Below are positions 16,828 through 24,897 of a DNA stretch of 64,000 nucleotides, piece after piece. The DNA lies in NCBI GenBank assembly GCA_003001795.1, contig PVNI01000003.1:62001-126000 (forward strand), given 5' to 3'. Numbering within the stretch: the first letter of the stretch is position 1; the number at the start of each line of letters is the position of its first letter. This DNA comes from Actinomadura viridilutea. GTDB taxonomy: Bacteria > Actinomycetota > Actinomycetes > Streptosporangiales > Streptosporangiaceae. A program made the position numbers and the translations under genes. Below the pieces are notes generated by a model. It searched no databases and had not been told where the DNA came from. It saw nothing but the letters and a program-made list of their open reading frames with translations.

Positions 16828-16839
16828 TGGAGCGTTCCA
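16828..16839. promoter_or_regulatory. Upstream LacI-type operator of the dehydrogenase gene
   Basis: TGGAGCGTTCCA differs from the intragenic TGGAACGTTCCA by one base and lies about 42 bases before the ATG of the inositol-dehydrogenase-like gene, where a repressor would block the promoter. Two such sites could be joined by a DNA loop. Confidence 0.5.
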
Positions 16840-16926
16840 CTGTCGTCAATGCCTGGACCGGATCCCGCATGCGATTGAGGTGTCCGAAACGCGACACGGG
16901 GTGTTAGCAAGCGTTAGGTTTGCTCC

Positions 16927-17196
16927 ATGCGGGTCCTCGTCACGGGCGCCTCGGGGTTCGTCGGCTCCCACACCGTGCGCGCGCTGCCGGCGGCGGGCGG
17001 GCGCCCGCGCGCGCTCGTGCCGACCGACGACCGCCCCGCCCTCGACACCCTCGGCCTCGTCCTGCGTCCGTCCCGCGAGACGGTCGCCGACGCGCTGCGC
17101 CGCCCGGCCGCCTCCGCCCATCTGCCCACCCGGCGCGCCGGGCGCCTCGCCCCCGAAAGGAGCAGCCGATGCCCGACGCCCCTCGCCAGAGCCTGA
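16927..17196 (+). pseudogene. NAD-dependent epimerase fragment (N-terminal stub)
   Basis: The 89-codon reading frame begins MRVLVTGASGFVGSHTVRAL, a textbook nucleotide-sugar epimerase/dehydratase N-terminus with the GxxGxxG NAD-binding motif. After about 35 residues the similarity stops and the frame becomes arginine/alanine-rich, ending inside the next gene. A complete enzyme would be about 300 residues. The simplest reading is a deletion remnant. A short translated leader coupled to the gene at 17169 is a weaker alternative, because that gene starts inside this frame. Confidence 0.55.
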
Positions 17197-17660
17197 CCCG
17201 CCGGACCGTCCAGCACGTCGCGGCGGCGCCCTGGTTCGCCAAGATCGCCCCCAGGATCGTCCCGCCGCTGGACAAGGCGCTGCACCGGCTGTCGGGCGGC
17301 CGGTTCCTGCTCGGCGAGGCCGTCGTGCCCGGCCTGGTGCTGACCACCACCGGCGCGGTGTCCGGCCTCCCCCGCAGCGTGCCGCTGGCCTGCCTGCCCG
17401 AGCCGCACGGTTCGTGGATCGTCGTCGGCTCCAACTTCGGCCGGGACAGGCACCCCGCCTGGAGCGGCAACCTCCTCGAGCACCCCGAGGCCGAGGTCCG
17501 CTTCCGCGGCCGCACCGTGCCCGTCACCGCCCGCCTGCTCGACGGCGCCGAGCGCGAGGAGGTCTGGTCCCGCCTGCTGAAGACCTGGCCCGTCTACGCC
17601 CGCTACGCCGACCGCGTCGAGCGCGAGCTGCGCGTCTTCCGCCTGATCCCCCGCTCCTGA
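17169..17660 (+). CDS. Deazaflavin (F420)-dependent nitroreductase-family protein
   Basis: This 163-residue protein fits the Ddn/PNPOx-like split-barrel family that binds coenzyme F420 in actinobacteria. Family features are LLTTTGAVSGLPRSVPLACLP (seen as VLTTTGAVSGLPRSVPL), SWIVVGSNFGRDRHPAWSGNLL and VRFRGRTVPVTARLL. The typical function is reduction of quinones or xenobiotics with F420H2, with the substrate unknown here. ATG 17169 follows GAAAGGAGCAGCCG, a good ribosome site. It overlaps the epimerase fragment and ends just before a strong hairpin shared with lon. Confidence 0.87.
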   Translation: MPDAPRQSLTRRTVQHVAAAPWFAKIAPRIVPPLDKALHRLSGGRFLLGEAVVPGLVLTTTGAVSGLPRSVPLACLPEPHGSWIVVGSNFGRDRHPAWSGNLLEHPEAEVRFRGRTVPVTARLLDGAEREEVWSRLLKTWPVYARYADRVERELRVFRLIPRS

Positions 17661-17663
17661 GCA

Positions 17664-17700
17664 CGGCGCCCGCGCCGGGCGGACCCGGGCGCGGGCGCCG
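17664..17700. terminator. Bidirectional hairpin between F420 gene and lon
   Basis: Thirteen-base perfect arms CGGCGCCCGCGCC (17664-17676) and GGCGCGGGCGCCG (17688-17700) with an 11-base loop sit between two convergent stop codons. It can stop transcription from both sides. Confidence 0.75.
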
Positions 17701-17715
17701 CGGGGAAGGGGCGGG

Positions 17716-20136
17716 TCAGGCGGCGATGGCGGCGCCGTCGGCGGCGGGCTCCAGGGCCAGCTCCAGAACCTCGCGGACGTCGCTGACGGTGAAGACCGTC
17801 AGGTCCTCCAGCACCTCGGCCGGGACGTCCTCCAGGTCCGGCTCGTTGCGCTTGGGGACGATGGCCGTGGTGATGCCCTGCCGGTGGGCGGCCAGCAGCT
17901 TCTGCTTGAGGCCGCCGATGGGCAGCACCCGTCCGGTCAGCGACACCTCGCCGGTCATCGCCACGTCCGGCCGCACCGGCCGGCCCGACAGCAGCGACGC
18001 CAGGGCGGTGGTCATCGTGATGCCCGCGCTCGGCCCGTCCTTGGGCACGGCGCCGGCGGGCACGTGGATGTGCACGCCGCGGTCCTTCAGATCGGTGACC
18101 GGCAGCTCCAGCTCGGCGCCGTGCGAGCGCAGGTAGCTGAGGGCGATCCGCGCCGACTCCTTCATCACGTCGCCCAGCTGGCCGGTCAGCGTCACGCCGG
18201 TGTCGCCGGTCTCCGGGTCCGCCAGCGACGCCTCGATGTACAGGACGTCGCCGCCGGCGCCGGTGACGGCCAGGCCGGTGGCCACCCCGGGCACCGCGGT
18301 GCGGCGTTCGGAGCGGCTCAGTGCGGTCTCCGGGGTGTACCGCGGCCGGCCCAGGTACGTCTCCAGGTCGCCGGCGTCGACCGTGACCGGGAGCACCGCG
18401 TCCGCCCCGCCGGACTCCGCCTCGCCGAGCGCCGCGTTCGCGGCGATCTTGCGGAGCACCCGGGCGATCGAGCGGTCCAGCGACCGCACGCCCGCCTCCC
18501 GGGTGTACTCGGTGGCCAGCCGCCGCAGCGCCGCGTCGGTGAACGCGACCTCGGACGCCTCCAGCCCGGCCCGGTCCAGCTGCCGCGGCAGCAGGTGGTC
18601 GCGGGCGATGACGACCTTCTCGTGCTCGGTGTAGCCGTCCAGCCGCACCACTTCCATGCGGTCCAGCAGCGGGCCGGGGATCGCCTCCACGACGTTGGCG
18701 GTGGCCAGGAAGAGCACGTCGCTCAGGTCGAGCTCGACCTCCAGGTAGTGGTCGCGGAAGGTGTGGTTCTGCTCGGGGTCCAGCACCTCCAGCAGCGCCG
18801 CGGTCGGGTCGCCCCGGTAGTCGGCGCCGAGCTTGTCGACCTCGTCCAGCAGCACGACCGGGTTCATCGAGCCGGCCTCGCGGATGGCGCGGACGATGCG
18901 CCCGGGCAGCGCGCCGACGTAGGTGCGCCGGTGCCCGCGGATCTCCGCCTCGTCGCGCACGCCGCCCAGCGCGACCCGCACGAACTTCCGCCCCATGGCC
19001 CGCGCGATCGACTCGCCCAGCGAGGTCTTGCCGACCCCGGGCGGGCCGGTCAGCGCCAGCACCGCGCCGCCGCGCCGTCCGCCGACGACGCCGAGGCCGC
19101 GGTCGGCGCGCCGCTTGCGCACGGCCAGGTACTCGACGATGCGCTCCTTGACGTCGTCCAGTCCCGCGTGGTCGGCGTCCAGGACGGCCCGCGCCCGCGC
19201 GATGTCGTAGGCGTCCTCGGTCCGGATGTTCCACGGCATGTCCAGGACGGTGTCCAGCCAGGTGCGGATCCAGCCGCCCTCCGGCGAGGCGTCGGACGCC
19301 CGCTCCAGCTTGTCGACCTCCTTCAGCGCGGCCTCGCGCACCTTCTCCGGCAGGTCGGCGGCCTCGATGCGGGCGCGGTAGTCGTCCTCCTCGCCCGCGG
19401 GCTCGCCTCTCAGCTCGGCCAGCTCCTTGCGGATGGCCTCCAGCTGCTGGCGCAGCAGGAACTCGCGCTGCGTCTTCTCCATGCCCTCCTGGACGTCCTT
19501 GCGGATCGTCTCGGCGACGTCCAGTTCGGCCAGGTGGTCGCGCGCCCACCCGATGACCGCGGTGAGCCGCTCCACCACGTCGGCCGTCTCCAGCAGCTGG
19601 ATCTTCTGCCGCTGCGACAGGTACGGCGCGTACCCGGCGTTGTCGGCCAGCGCGGACGGGTCGTCGATGCGCTGCACCACGTCCACGACCTGCCAGGCGC
19701 CCCGCTTCTGCAGGATCGCGCTGACCAGGCCCTTGTACTCCTTGGCCAGCTCCTGCGCGCGGCCGCTCGGCGGCGGCTCCTCGATCCGCACGCCCTCGAC
19801 CCACAGCGCGGCGCCCGGACCGGTCGTGCCGGTGCCGATGCGGACCCGGGCGACGCCCCGCACGACCGCGCCCGGCCCGCCGTCCGGCAGGCGCCCCTCC
19901 TGCTCCACCACGCCCAGCGTCCCGACCGCCGCGTACCGCCCCTCCAGCCGCGGCACCAGCAGCACCCGCGGCTTGGGGGCCGACCGTATCCCCGGCCCCG
20001 TCGCCTGCGACGCGGCCCGCGCCGCCTCGACCGCCGCCCGCACCTCGTTCTCCGACAGGTCGAGGGGGACGACCATGCCGGGCAGGACGACCGCGTCGTC
20101 GAGGGGCAGCACCGGCAGCGTCAGGGTCTCGCTCAT
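17716..20136 (-). CDS. lon: Lon ATP-dependent protease
   Basis: Lon degrades misfolded and short-lived regulatory proteins. This 806-residue protein has an N-terminal substrate-binding domain ([19 protein letters not shown]), a coiled middle region, the AAA module with Walker [10 protein letters not shown] near residue 360 and Walker [12 protein letters not shown], and the C-terminal protease domain with the Ser-Lys dyad motif [11 protein letters not shown] (Ser near residue 700). The length is normal. ATG 20136 has AGCGGAGC upstream. A near-perfect HAIR element lies about 70 bases before the start, so the gene is probably repressed by HspR and induced by heat, as reported for lon in Streptomyces. 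Confidence 0.96.
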   Translation of the reverse strand: MSETLTLPVLPLDDAVVLPGMVVPLDLSENEVRAAVEAARAASQATGPGIRSAPKPRVLLVPRLEGRYAAVGTLGVVEQEGRLPDGGPGAVVRGVARVRIGTGTTGPGAALWVEGVRIEEPPPSGRAQELAKEYKGLVSAILQKRGAWQVVDVVQRIDDPSALADNAGYAPYLSQRQKIQLLETADVVERLTAVIGWARDHLAELDVAETIRKDVQEGMEKTQREFLLRQQLEAIRKELAELRGEPAGEEDDYRARIEAADLPEKVREAALKEVDKLERASDASPEGGWIRTWLDTVLDMPWNIRTEDAYDIARARAVLDADHAGLDDVKERIVEYLAVRKRRADRGLGVVGGRRGGAVLALTGPPGVGKTSLGESIARAMGRKFVRVALGGVRDEAEIRGHRRTYVGALPGRIVRAIREAGSMNPVVLLDEVDKLGADYRGDPTAALLEVLDPEQNHTFRDHYLEVELDLSDVLFLATANVVEAIPGPLLDRMEVVRLDGYTEHEKVVIARDHLLPRQLDRAGLEASEVAFTDAALRRLATEYTREAGVRSLDRSIARVLRKIAANAALGEAESGGADAVLPVTVDAGDLETYLGRPRYTPETALSRSERRTAVPGVATGLAVTGAGGDVLYIEASLADPETGDTGVTLTGQLGDVMKESARIALSYLRSHGAELELPVTDLKDRGVHIHVPAGAVPKDGPSAGITMTTALASLLSGRPVRPDVAMTGEVSLTGRVLPIGGLKQKLLAAHRQGITTAIVPKRNEPDLEDVPAEVLEDLTVFTVSDVREVLELALEPAADGAAIAA

Positions 20137-20205
20137 GCTCCGCTCCAAGTCCGTATCGGCATCCGGCCCCCGCCGTCGGGGAACCGCCTGCGGACCCAAC
20201 CGCAA

Positions 20206-20226
20206 GTTGAGTCACTGTCACTCAAG
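20206..20226. promoter_or_regulatory. HAIR element (HspR operator) of lon
   Basis: GTTGAGT-N7-ACTCAAG matches the HspR-associated inverted repeat consensus CTTGAGT-N7-ACTCAAG in 13 of 14 defined positions. Its position 70 bases upstream of lon fits the HspR regulon (dnaK operon, clpB, lon) known in Streptomyces. hspR itself is not in this window. Confidence 0.85.
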
Positions 20227-20427
20227 AAAACGGAGCACGATTTTGTTTCCTCGGCGACGTTCGCTCTGCGCGATCGACTCCTCGGGGCCGCCGCAGATGA
20301 TCTTCCTAGGACGGCGTTTACAGGGCCATGACCTGCGGGTACGTACCGCAACGAGATCGTGACAGCGAGTGAAGGTCAACCCTCCGGGCCGGTAAAGGCC
20401 CGACCCGGCGGATCGAGGAGGGGTCAC

Positions 20428-20910
20428 ATGGCGCACATGGCGAGGGTCGGTGCACCCCTGTCGGCCGCCCCGTCGCACGACCTCGTCCGGACGGCCGAGG
20501 ACGGCCGCCGGGCGTCGCCCCGCACCCGGCACCGCCCCCTGAGCGTCCCGGTGCCCGCGGGGACGGCGCCCGGCGCCACGCCTCGGGCCCTCGGCCGCTC
20601 CGGACCGCAGGCGGGCCTGCCGCCGCAGGAGCGCGGTGCGGCGGCAGGCTCCGAACCACGGACGCCCGTCCTGACGGCCGGGCCACCGCCGGGCGCCGGT
20701 GCCGTACGCCCCCGCGGCACCGGCGCCCTCCGTTCCCGTCGATCCCCCAGGCGGGCGGGGCGGCGAGGGCGCGACCCGACGGCCTCGCCGGGTCCGCCCC
20801 GCGCCGGCCCGCCGCACGGGCCATCGCATCGGCGCGTCACCGCAGCCCCCGTGCGGGCGTCCCCGCACGCGGCCCGTCGTCGAAGGGAGGTGACCGGAGC
20901 AGACATGTGA
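20428..20910 (+). CDS. Doubtful ORF, proline/arginine-rich
   Basis: This 160-residue frame starts at an ATG with a strong ribosome site (GGAGGGG, seven bases away). It starts MAHMARVGAPLSAAPSHD and then becomes very rich in Pro, Arg, Ala and Gly. No domain, membrane segment or motif is visible, and the second half uses rare codons (CGA, GGT, GTA, CCA) much more than neighbouring genes. A strong plus-strand terminator lies 90 bases downstream, so something here is probably transcribed. It may be a real but fast-evolving gene, a decayed gene, or an RNA. Apart from this frame, the HAIR site and the terminator, 20137-21032 shows nothing I can support. Confidence 0.3.
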   Translation: MAHMARVGAPLSAAPSHDLVRTAEDGRRASPRTRHRPLSVPVPAGTAPGATPRALGRSGPQAGLPPQERGAAAGSEPRTPVLTAGPPPGAGAVRPRGTGALRSRRSPRRAGRRGRDPTASPGPPRAGPPHGPSHRRVTAAPVRASPHAARRRREVTGADM

Positions 20911-20995
20911 TCGGCAGGGCGGTCCGGCACCCCTGTTCCGACCCCGTACCGGGCCGTCCGCACAAATGAACCCGGAAGGAACCGCTGCGAACCAG

Positions 20996-21033
20996 GCCCG
21001 CGGAGACGCGCCGTCTCCGCGGGCCCCCCTTTT
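20996..21033 (+). terminator. Strong intrinsic terminator
   Basis: Thirteen-base perfect arms GCCCGCGGAGACG (20996-21008) and CGTCTCCGCGGGC (21012-21024), a three-base loop, then CCCCC-TTTT. The T-run is on the plus strand, so it terminates rightward transcription from the 20.4-20.9 kb region. Its T-run abuts the stop codon of the convergent MarR-GNAT gene. Confidence 0.85.
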
Positions 21034-21956
21034 CACAGGGCGCGGCGCCAGATCTGGCCCTGGATCCGCGAGCCGAACCGCTCGACGGGCTCCTCCACCG
21101 TCTCCAGCCGGAAGCCGGCACGCTCGTAGACGCGGTGCGCGGCCTTCTGCAGGGCCGTGGTCCAGAGCATGATCTCCTGGTAGCCCGCGGCCGCGGCGAA
21201 CCGCAGGCACTCCTCCACCAGGGCCGTGCCGATCCCCATTCCCCGCACGCTCGGCTCGACGTGCAGCAGCCGCAGCTGGGCCACGCGGTCGTCGCGGCGC
21301 ACGCAGAACACGCTGCCGACGGGCTCCCCCTCGACCTCGGCGATCCAGGCGTTCTCGCGTCGCGGGTCGTGTCCGTCGACGTAGTCGGCCACCACCTTGG
21401 CGACCAGCGCCTCGTAGGTGCGGTCCCAGCCGCACTCCTCGTCGTAAAGGGCGCCGTTGCGCTGCACCACCCAGCCCAGATCGCCGGGCCGCAGCGCGCG
21501 GAGCGTGAACGCTCGGGTGCGCGGCCGGCCGTCGAGGACGCCGCGGATGGTCCGCATGGCCGCGATGAGCCGCCGCCGCTCGTCGTCGGACAGCCGCTCG
21601 AGCAGGCCGCGGATCTCGCCCGCCGACCGCTCGTCGAGCATGGCGAACACCTCGCGGCCGTGCGGGGTGAGCCGGACGATCTGGCGCCGCCCGTCCTCGG
21701 GCGACCGCTCGCGCACCACCAGCCCGTCGCTTTCGAATCGGGCCAGCATGCGGCTCAGGTACCCGGCGTCCAGGTCGAGGGCGCGGCGCAGGGCGAGCAC
21801 CTCGGCGGCGTCCCGCTGGGCCAGCTCGAAGATCACCCTCGCCTCGGTGAGCGAGTAGGGGGTGCGCATGAGCCCGTCCCCGAGCACCCCGATGATCCGG
21901 GTGTAGAAGCGGTTGAACGCGCGGACCGTCGCCACATCCTCAGCCGAGACCGCCAT
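21033..21956 (-). CDS. MarR-GNAT fusion: regulator with acetyltransferase domain
   Basis: The 307-residue protein joins an N-terminal MarR winged-helix domain (about residues 5-145; PYSLTEARVIFELAQ, then DLDAGYLSRMLARFESDGLVVRERSPEDGRRQIVRLT) to a C-terminal GNAT acetyltransferase (about 155-305; LRLLHVEPSVRGMGIGTALVEECLRFA is the acetyl-CoA loop). Such fusions are common in actinobacteria and proteobacteria. The acetylated target is unknown. The start is ATG 21956 with GGAGGTG six bases upstream. The alternative ATG 21989 lies inside the operator palindrome. A 21-bp palindrome directly upstream argues for autoregulation. Confidence 0.92.
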   Translation of the reverse strand: MAVSAEDVATVRAFNRFYTRIIGVLGDGLMRTPYSLTEARVIFELAQRDAAEVLALRRALDLDAGYLSRMLARFESDGLVVRERSPEDGRRQIVRLTPHGREVFAMLDERSAGEIRGLLERLSDDERRRLIAAMRTIRGVLDGRPRTRAFTLRALRPGDLGWVVQRNGALYDEECGWDRTYEALVAKVVADYVDGHDPRRENAWIAEVEGEPVGSVFCVRRDDRVAQLRLLHVEPSVRGMGIGTALVEECLRFAAAAGYQEIMLWTTALQKAAHRVYERAGFRLETVEEPVERFGSRIQGQIWRRAL

Positions 21957-21972
21957 GAGCGCACCTCCACGA

Positions 21973-21993
21973 ATGTTTGACTCAGTCAAACAT
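21973..21993. promoter_or_regulatory. MarR-type operator
   Basis: Perfect nine-base arms ATGTTTGAC (21973-21981) and GTCAAACAT (21985-21993) are separated by TCA. The site is 17 bases upstream of the MarR-GNAT start codon, overlapping the probable ribosome-site/promoter region. The A/T-rich inverted repeat with a TTTGAC core and about 20 bp total length is typical of MarR operators. Confidence 0.75.
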
Positions 21994-22032
21994 ATGGGGA
22001 CGGGCGGCGTCCAGGGCGGACCCGCGCGGGGA

Positions 22033-22371
22033 TCAGGCCTCGGCGGCCGACTCGGCGGCCGACTCGGCGGCGCGCAGCGTCTCGCGCGCCTCCCGGACGA
22101 TCCGCCGCTCGATGAAGAAGGCCAGGAACGGCACCAGCCCGGCCGACACCATGATCACCATCTGCTTGAGCGGCCAGTGGGCCCGGCGCCACAGGTCGTA
22201 GGCCATCGCCAGGTAGACGATGTACAGGGCGCCGTGGATCGGCGAGATGATCGACGACGGGGTGGGGTTGCCGCCGATGTACCGGATCGGCATGCCCACG
22301 AAGACGACCATCAGCAGCATCACGCCGACGATGATCGCCAGGATGCGGTACCGGTTGATGGCCGCTTCCAC
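22033..22371 (-). CDS. DUF3817 family membrane protein
   Basis: This 112-residue protein has three hydrophobic helices (about residues 9-27, 40-60, 68-88) and the family-like pattern GMPIRYIGGNPTPSSIISPIHGALYIVYL, where the conserved His-Gly lies between helices. Members are small integral membrane proteins of unknown function, common in actinobacteria. The C-terminus ends in a charged helix with ESAAESAAEA, encoded by a 12-base tandem repeat (about 22040-22072). It begins at ATG 22371 and stands alone. Confidence 0.82.
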   Translation of the reverse strand: MEAAINRYRILAIIVGVMLLMVVFVGMPIRYIGGNPTPSSIISPIHGALYIVYLAMAYDLWRRAHWPLKQMVIMVSAGLVPFLAFFIERRIVREARETLRAAESAAESAAEA

Positions 22372-22512
22372 AGTTCACACCTTTCTCAGCGGGGCGCGGC
22401 CCGGCGGCGCCGGTCCGCGCGTCCTGCGTCGGAATGCGGCCGCGCGGGCGGCCCGGATCGGCACGGGCGCTCCGCGCGGGTCGTGACGGTGCTCAGGCTC
22501 CCGGGGCGCCGC

Positions 22513-22878
22513 TCAGTCGGAGGAGCGGCTCGCCTGGGCGTTGAGGCGCGCCAGGTAGCGGTTGTAGGCCGCCAGCTCCGGGTCCTCTTCCTCCTGCTGA
22601 CGGATGATCTCCCGCTTCACCTCGGCCTCCGCGGGCTCCTCGATCACCTGGGGAGCGCGCGGCGCCGCGTCGCCCTTGAGCTCGTCGCGGATCATCTTGA
22701 CCCACATGACGATCACGAAGCAGGCGAAGATCGGCCATTCGAAGGTGTAGGCCCAGCTGCGGTCGTTGCCCGCCTGGGCACGGTCGAACTGCCACCACCC
22801 GAAGCCGAGGAACGCCACGAACAGCACGATCGCCAGGGCGTGCAGCCCAAGCCAACCGGGGGTGAAGAACCTTCGCAC
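22513..22878 (-). CDS. Small two-helix membrane protein, hypothetical
   Basis: This is a 121-residue protein with two membrane helices (about residues 10-27 and 46-62; the loop carries WWQFDRAQAGNDRSWAYTFEW) and an acidic cytoplasmic C-terminal tail (KREIIRQQEEEDPELAAYN). Proteins of this pattern are conserved next to biosynthetic and DUF3817 genes in actinobacteria, to my memory without a known role. It lies on the same strand as the DUF3817 gene, 142 bases upstream of it, so the two may be one transcription unit. Confidence 0.8.
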   Translation of the reverse strand: MRRFFTPGWLGLHALAIVLFVAFLGFGWWQFDRAQAGNDRSWAYTFEWPIFACFVIVMWVKMIRDELKGDAAPRAPQVIEEPAEAEVKREIIRQQEEEDPELAAYNRYLARLNAQASRSSD

Positions 22879-22979
22879 GCCACCGAGCCTACCTCGGCCC
22901 CTCTCGAGGCCGAGACCACCCCCGCGGATCGCGCGCCCCGGCGTTCAAGGGACCTCTGCGGCCGCCGGGAGGATTCTGG

Positions 22980-23003
22980 TGTGATTGGTCTTGTGATTGG
23001 TCT
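22980..23003. repeat. 12-bp tandem duplication before ogt
   Basis: Two perfect adjacent copies of TGTGATTGGTCT lie 33-57 bases upstream of the ogt start. The position suggests a promoter or leader element, but no regulator is known. Confidence 0.75.
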
Positions 23004-23036
23004 GTGGCGATACGCCGGGACGGCATGGGAGGCCCG

Positions 23037-23579
23037 ATGGAGCGGACACTGGCGTTCGGCGCGTTCGAGAGCGCGCTCGGCAGGCTGCTCATCGGCGTCA
23101 CCGAGGACGGGGTCGCCTGCCTGAGCTTCCGCGACACCAAGGCGGAACGAGCGCGCGCCGCGGCCGCCGCAGGGCTGCCCGTCGTGGACGACCCCGAACG
23201 CGTCGCCCCCGCAGTGCAGCGACTCGACGCCTACTTCGCCGGGAAGCCGGAGCCCTTCGACCTGCCCATCGACTGGCGCCTGACCTCGCGGCTGCAACGC
23301 CAGGTGCTCGCCGCGCTGTACGAGTCGGTCCCCTACGGCTCGGTGGTGACGTACGGCGAGCTCGGCGAGCTCAGCGGAGTGGGGGTGCCGCCGCAGGCCA
23401 TCGGGCAGGTGATGGGCGCCAATCCGATCCCCCTCATCGTGCCGTGCCACCGGGTCGTCGCGGCCAACGGCCTGGGCGGCTACAGCGGAGGATCCGGCGT
23501 CGAGGTCAAGCGCTGGCTGCTCACCCTGGAGGGCGCGCTCCCGGCCACGCTCGACTGGGACCCGACCCGGGGCCCCTGA
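23037..23579 (+). CDS. ogt: Methylated-DNA-protein cysteine methyltransferase
   Basis: This is a suicide repair enzyme that removes O6-alkyl groups from guanine. The 180-residue protein has the acceptor motif PLIVPCHRVV, the helix-turn-helix segment YGSVVTYGELGELSG and the late GLGGYSGGSGVEVKRWLLTLEG, all expected of Ogt/AGT. The start at ATG 23037 is favoured because GGGAGG lies five bases upstream; earlier in-frame starts (23004 GTG, 23025 ATG) lack this. Its stop codon touches the stop codon of the convergent gene at 23580 with no gap. Confidence 0.94.
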   Translation: MERTLAFGAFESALGRLLIGVTEDGVACLSFRDTKAERARAAAAAGLPVVDDPERVAPAVQRLDAYFAGKPEPFDLPIDWRLTSRLQRQVLAALYESVPYGSVVTYGELGELSGVGVPPQAIGQVMGANPIPLIVPCHRVVAANGLGGYSGGSGVEVKRWLLTLEGALPATLDWDPTRGP

Positions 23580-23864
23580 TCAGCGCCGCCGCCGCAGGTG
23601 CTCGATCATCTGGTCGTACGGCAGCTCGTACACCGCGTGGACGTCCCAGGCGACCACGTCCATGTACGGTTCCAGGATCTCCGTGAGCTCCTGCGGGTCG
23701 TCGGTCTCCACGAGCAGGAACCCCGCGCCTCCCCCGGCCAGGTTGTACCAGCCGCGGATCTTGTCGGGATGGGTCAGGCCCCTGTCGTGGTGCTCCAGGA
23801 CGCGATGGCGGACGTCCTCGGCCCGCACGCCGGGCTGGTAGCGGAAGCGGCAGTACCAGAGCAT
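23580..23864 (-). CDS. DUF3303-like small protein
   Basis: This 94-residue protein has an alternating strand/helix pattern of a ferredoxin-like (dimeric alpha-beta barrel) fold. It begins MLWYCRFRYQPG and contains KIRGWYNLAGGGAGFLLVETDDPQEL and EPYMDVVAWDVHAVYEL. This pattern matches the DUF3303 family as I recall it, with no known function. The start is ATG 23864 with GGGAGGGCGGGGC upstream. It is convergent and contiguous with ogt. Confidence 0.78.
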   Translation of the reverse strand: MLWYCRFRYQPGVRAEDVRHRVLEHHDRGLTHPDKIRGWYNLAGGGAGFLLVETDDPQELTEILEPYMDVVAWDVHAVYELPYDQMIEHLRRRR

Positions 23865-24157
23865 GCCCCGCCCTCCCCTCACCGGCCCACTAGCCTGCGC
23901 GAAGCCCGCTAAACCCGCCCGCCCCACCACACCCCGGCAACGTCCGCTCCAAGAACTACGCGCTCACCGACCCCGCCACGGCGAATCGGTTCTACTCGGC
24001 CGTCGGTCACCGTGGCGTACGCGATCCGCGACTGCGCGTTGCCCGCGCGGGGCAGGGCATGCGACGGCCGGCCGCCGGCGCGCAGGGCGCACGCGGCCTG
24101 TCGCGGCGCGCCGTACGGGCCTTCGGCGGGCGACGGGTCGTTGCCGCCGGGGCAGCG
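23865..24157. other. Gene-free stretch
   Basis: No supported gene in this 293-base interval. On the plus strand one frame reads SKNYALTDPATANRFYSAVG at about 23945-24004, which looks protein-like, but it has no start codon and an in-frame TAG at 23891-23893. It could be a relic of a lost gene. Confidence 0.5.
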
Positions 24158-24646
24158 TCAGGCGGGCAGGTGGGCTTCGATCGCGGCGATGACCTCGGGC
24201 GCCTCCGGTTCGGTCTGGGGGGCGAAGCGCGCGACCACGGCGCCGTCCGGGCCGATGAGGAACTTCTCGAAGTTCCAGCGGATGTCGCCGGTGTGGCCGT
24301 CCGCGTCGGCCGCGTCGACGAGCTCGCGGTAGAGGGGGTGCCGTCCCTCCCCGTTGACCTCGACCTTCTCGGTGAGCGGGAAGGTGACGCCGTAGGCGGC
24401 GGAGCAGAATTCGGCGATCTCCTCGGGCGTGCCCGGCTCCTGGTTCATGAACTGGTTGCAGGGCACGCCGAGCACGGTGAACCCGCGGTCGGCGTACCGC
24501 TCCTGAAGCCGCTCGAGCCCGGCGTACTGCGGGGTCAGGCCGCACTTGGAGGCGACGTTCACGATGAGGACGACCTTGCCCCGGTACTGCCGGAGGTCCA
24601 CGGAGCCGCCCCGCAGACCGCCGATCTCCACCTCGTAGACAGACAT
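24158..24646 (-). CDS. Glutathione/thioredoxin peroxidase (GPx family)
   Basis: This 162-residue thiol peroxidase reduces hydroperoxides. It has the peroxidatic cysteine in NVASKCGLTPQY (Cys35, cysteine rather than selenocysteine), GVPCNQFMNQEPG, a probable resolving cysteine at Cys81 (AEFCSAAYG), and the catalytic WNFEKF motif. In bacteria without glutathione such enzymes generally use thioredoxin. The length is normal and ATG 24646 is followed by SVYEVEIGG. It is a single gene, separated from its upstream neighbour by a terminator. Confidence 0.93.
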   Translation of the reverse strand: MSVYEVEIGGLRGGSVDLRQYRGKVVLIVNVASKCGLTPQYAGLERLQERYADRGFTVLGVPCNQFMNQEPGTPEEIAEFCSAAYGVTFPLTEKVEVNGEGRHPLYRELVDAADADGHTGDIRWNFEKFLIGPDGAVVARFAPQTEPEAPEVIAAIEAHLPA

Positions 24647-24674
24647 GAGGAGATCTTAGAGAAGGCCCCTGCGC

Positions 24675-24708
24675 CCCGTCCGCGGTCTCTCGGGGGGCCG
24701 CGGACGGG
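24675..24708 (-). terminator. Hairpin after small membrane peptide gene
   Basis: Eleven-base perfect arms CCCGTCCGCGG (24675-24685) and CCGCGGACGGG (24698-24708) with a 12-base loop lie 25 bases past the stop of the small minus-strand gene at 24733 and just before the peroxidase gene. Confidence 0.65.
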
Positions 24709-24732
24709 ACGACGCGTCCGGGGGCCGGGCCG

Positions 24733-24897
24733 TTACCCCTGGCCCAGGTTGATCGAGGTCACGAACGCCGCCAGCTGGGTGCCGGCGTTGCCCAACTGAG
24801 CGATGGCGTTGTTGACCACGCCGGCCGCGTCCTGAGGTGAGCTGAGCAAGTAGAAGATGACGAAGGCGATGGCCCCATAGCGGAGGTACTTCTTCAT
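24733..24897 (-). CDS. Small single-helix membrane peptide A
   Basis: This 54-residue peptide starts MKKYLRYGAIAFVIFYLLSS: two lysines, then one membrane helix (about residues 7-19), then a short amphipathic segment with VVNNAIAQLGNAGTQL. It is clearly a sister of peptide B 180 bases upstream (shared KK-aromatic-L-basic start, IAF-(V/I)-(I/L)-x-Y-(L/I)-(L/I) helix, and A/G-rich middle ending FV(T/S)(S/A)I). Function unknown. The ribosome site AGAGGGA lies eight bases before a TTG directly in front of this ATG, so translation may begin one codon earlier. Confidence 0.7.
   Translation of the reverse strand: MKKYLRYGAIAFVIFYLLSSPQDAAGVVNNAIAQLGNAGTQLAAFVTSINLGQG

Noticed and set aside
21989..21989. 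Upstream ATG of the MarR-GNAT gene as the true start
   Set aside because: It lies inside the operator palindrome and has no ribosome site, whereas ATG 21956 has GGAGGTG at the right distance.
23942..24004. Protein-like string SKNYALTDPATANRFYSAVG
   Set aside because: No start codon, in-frame stop just upstream, no recognised family. Mentioned only as a possible relic.
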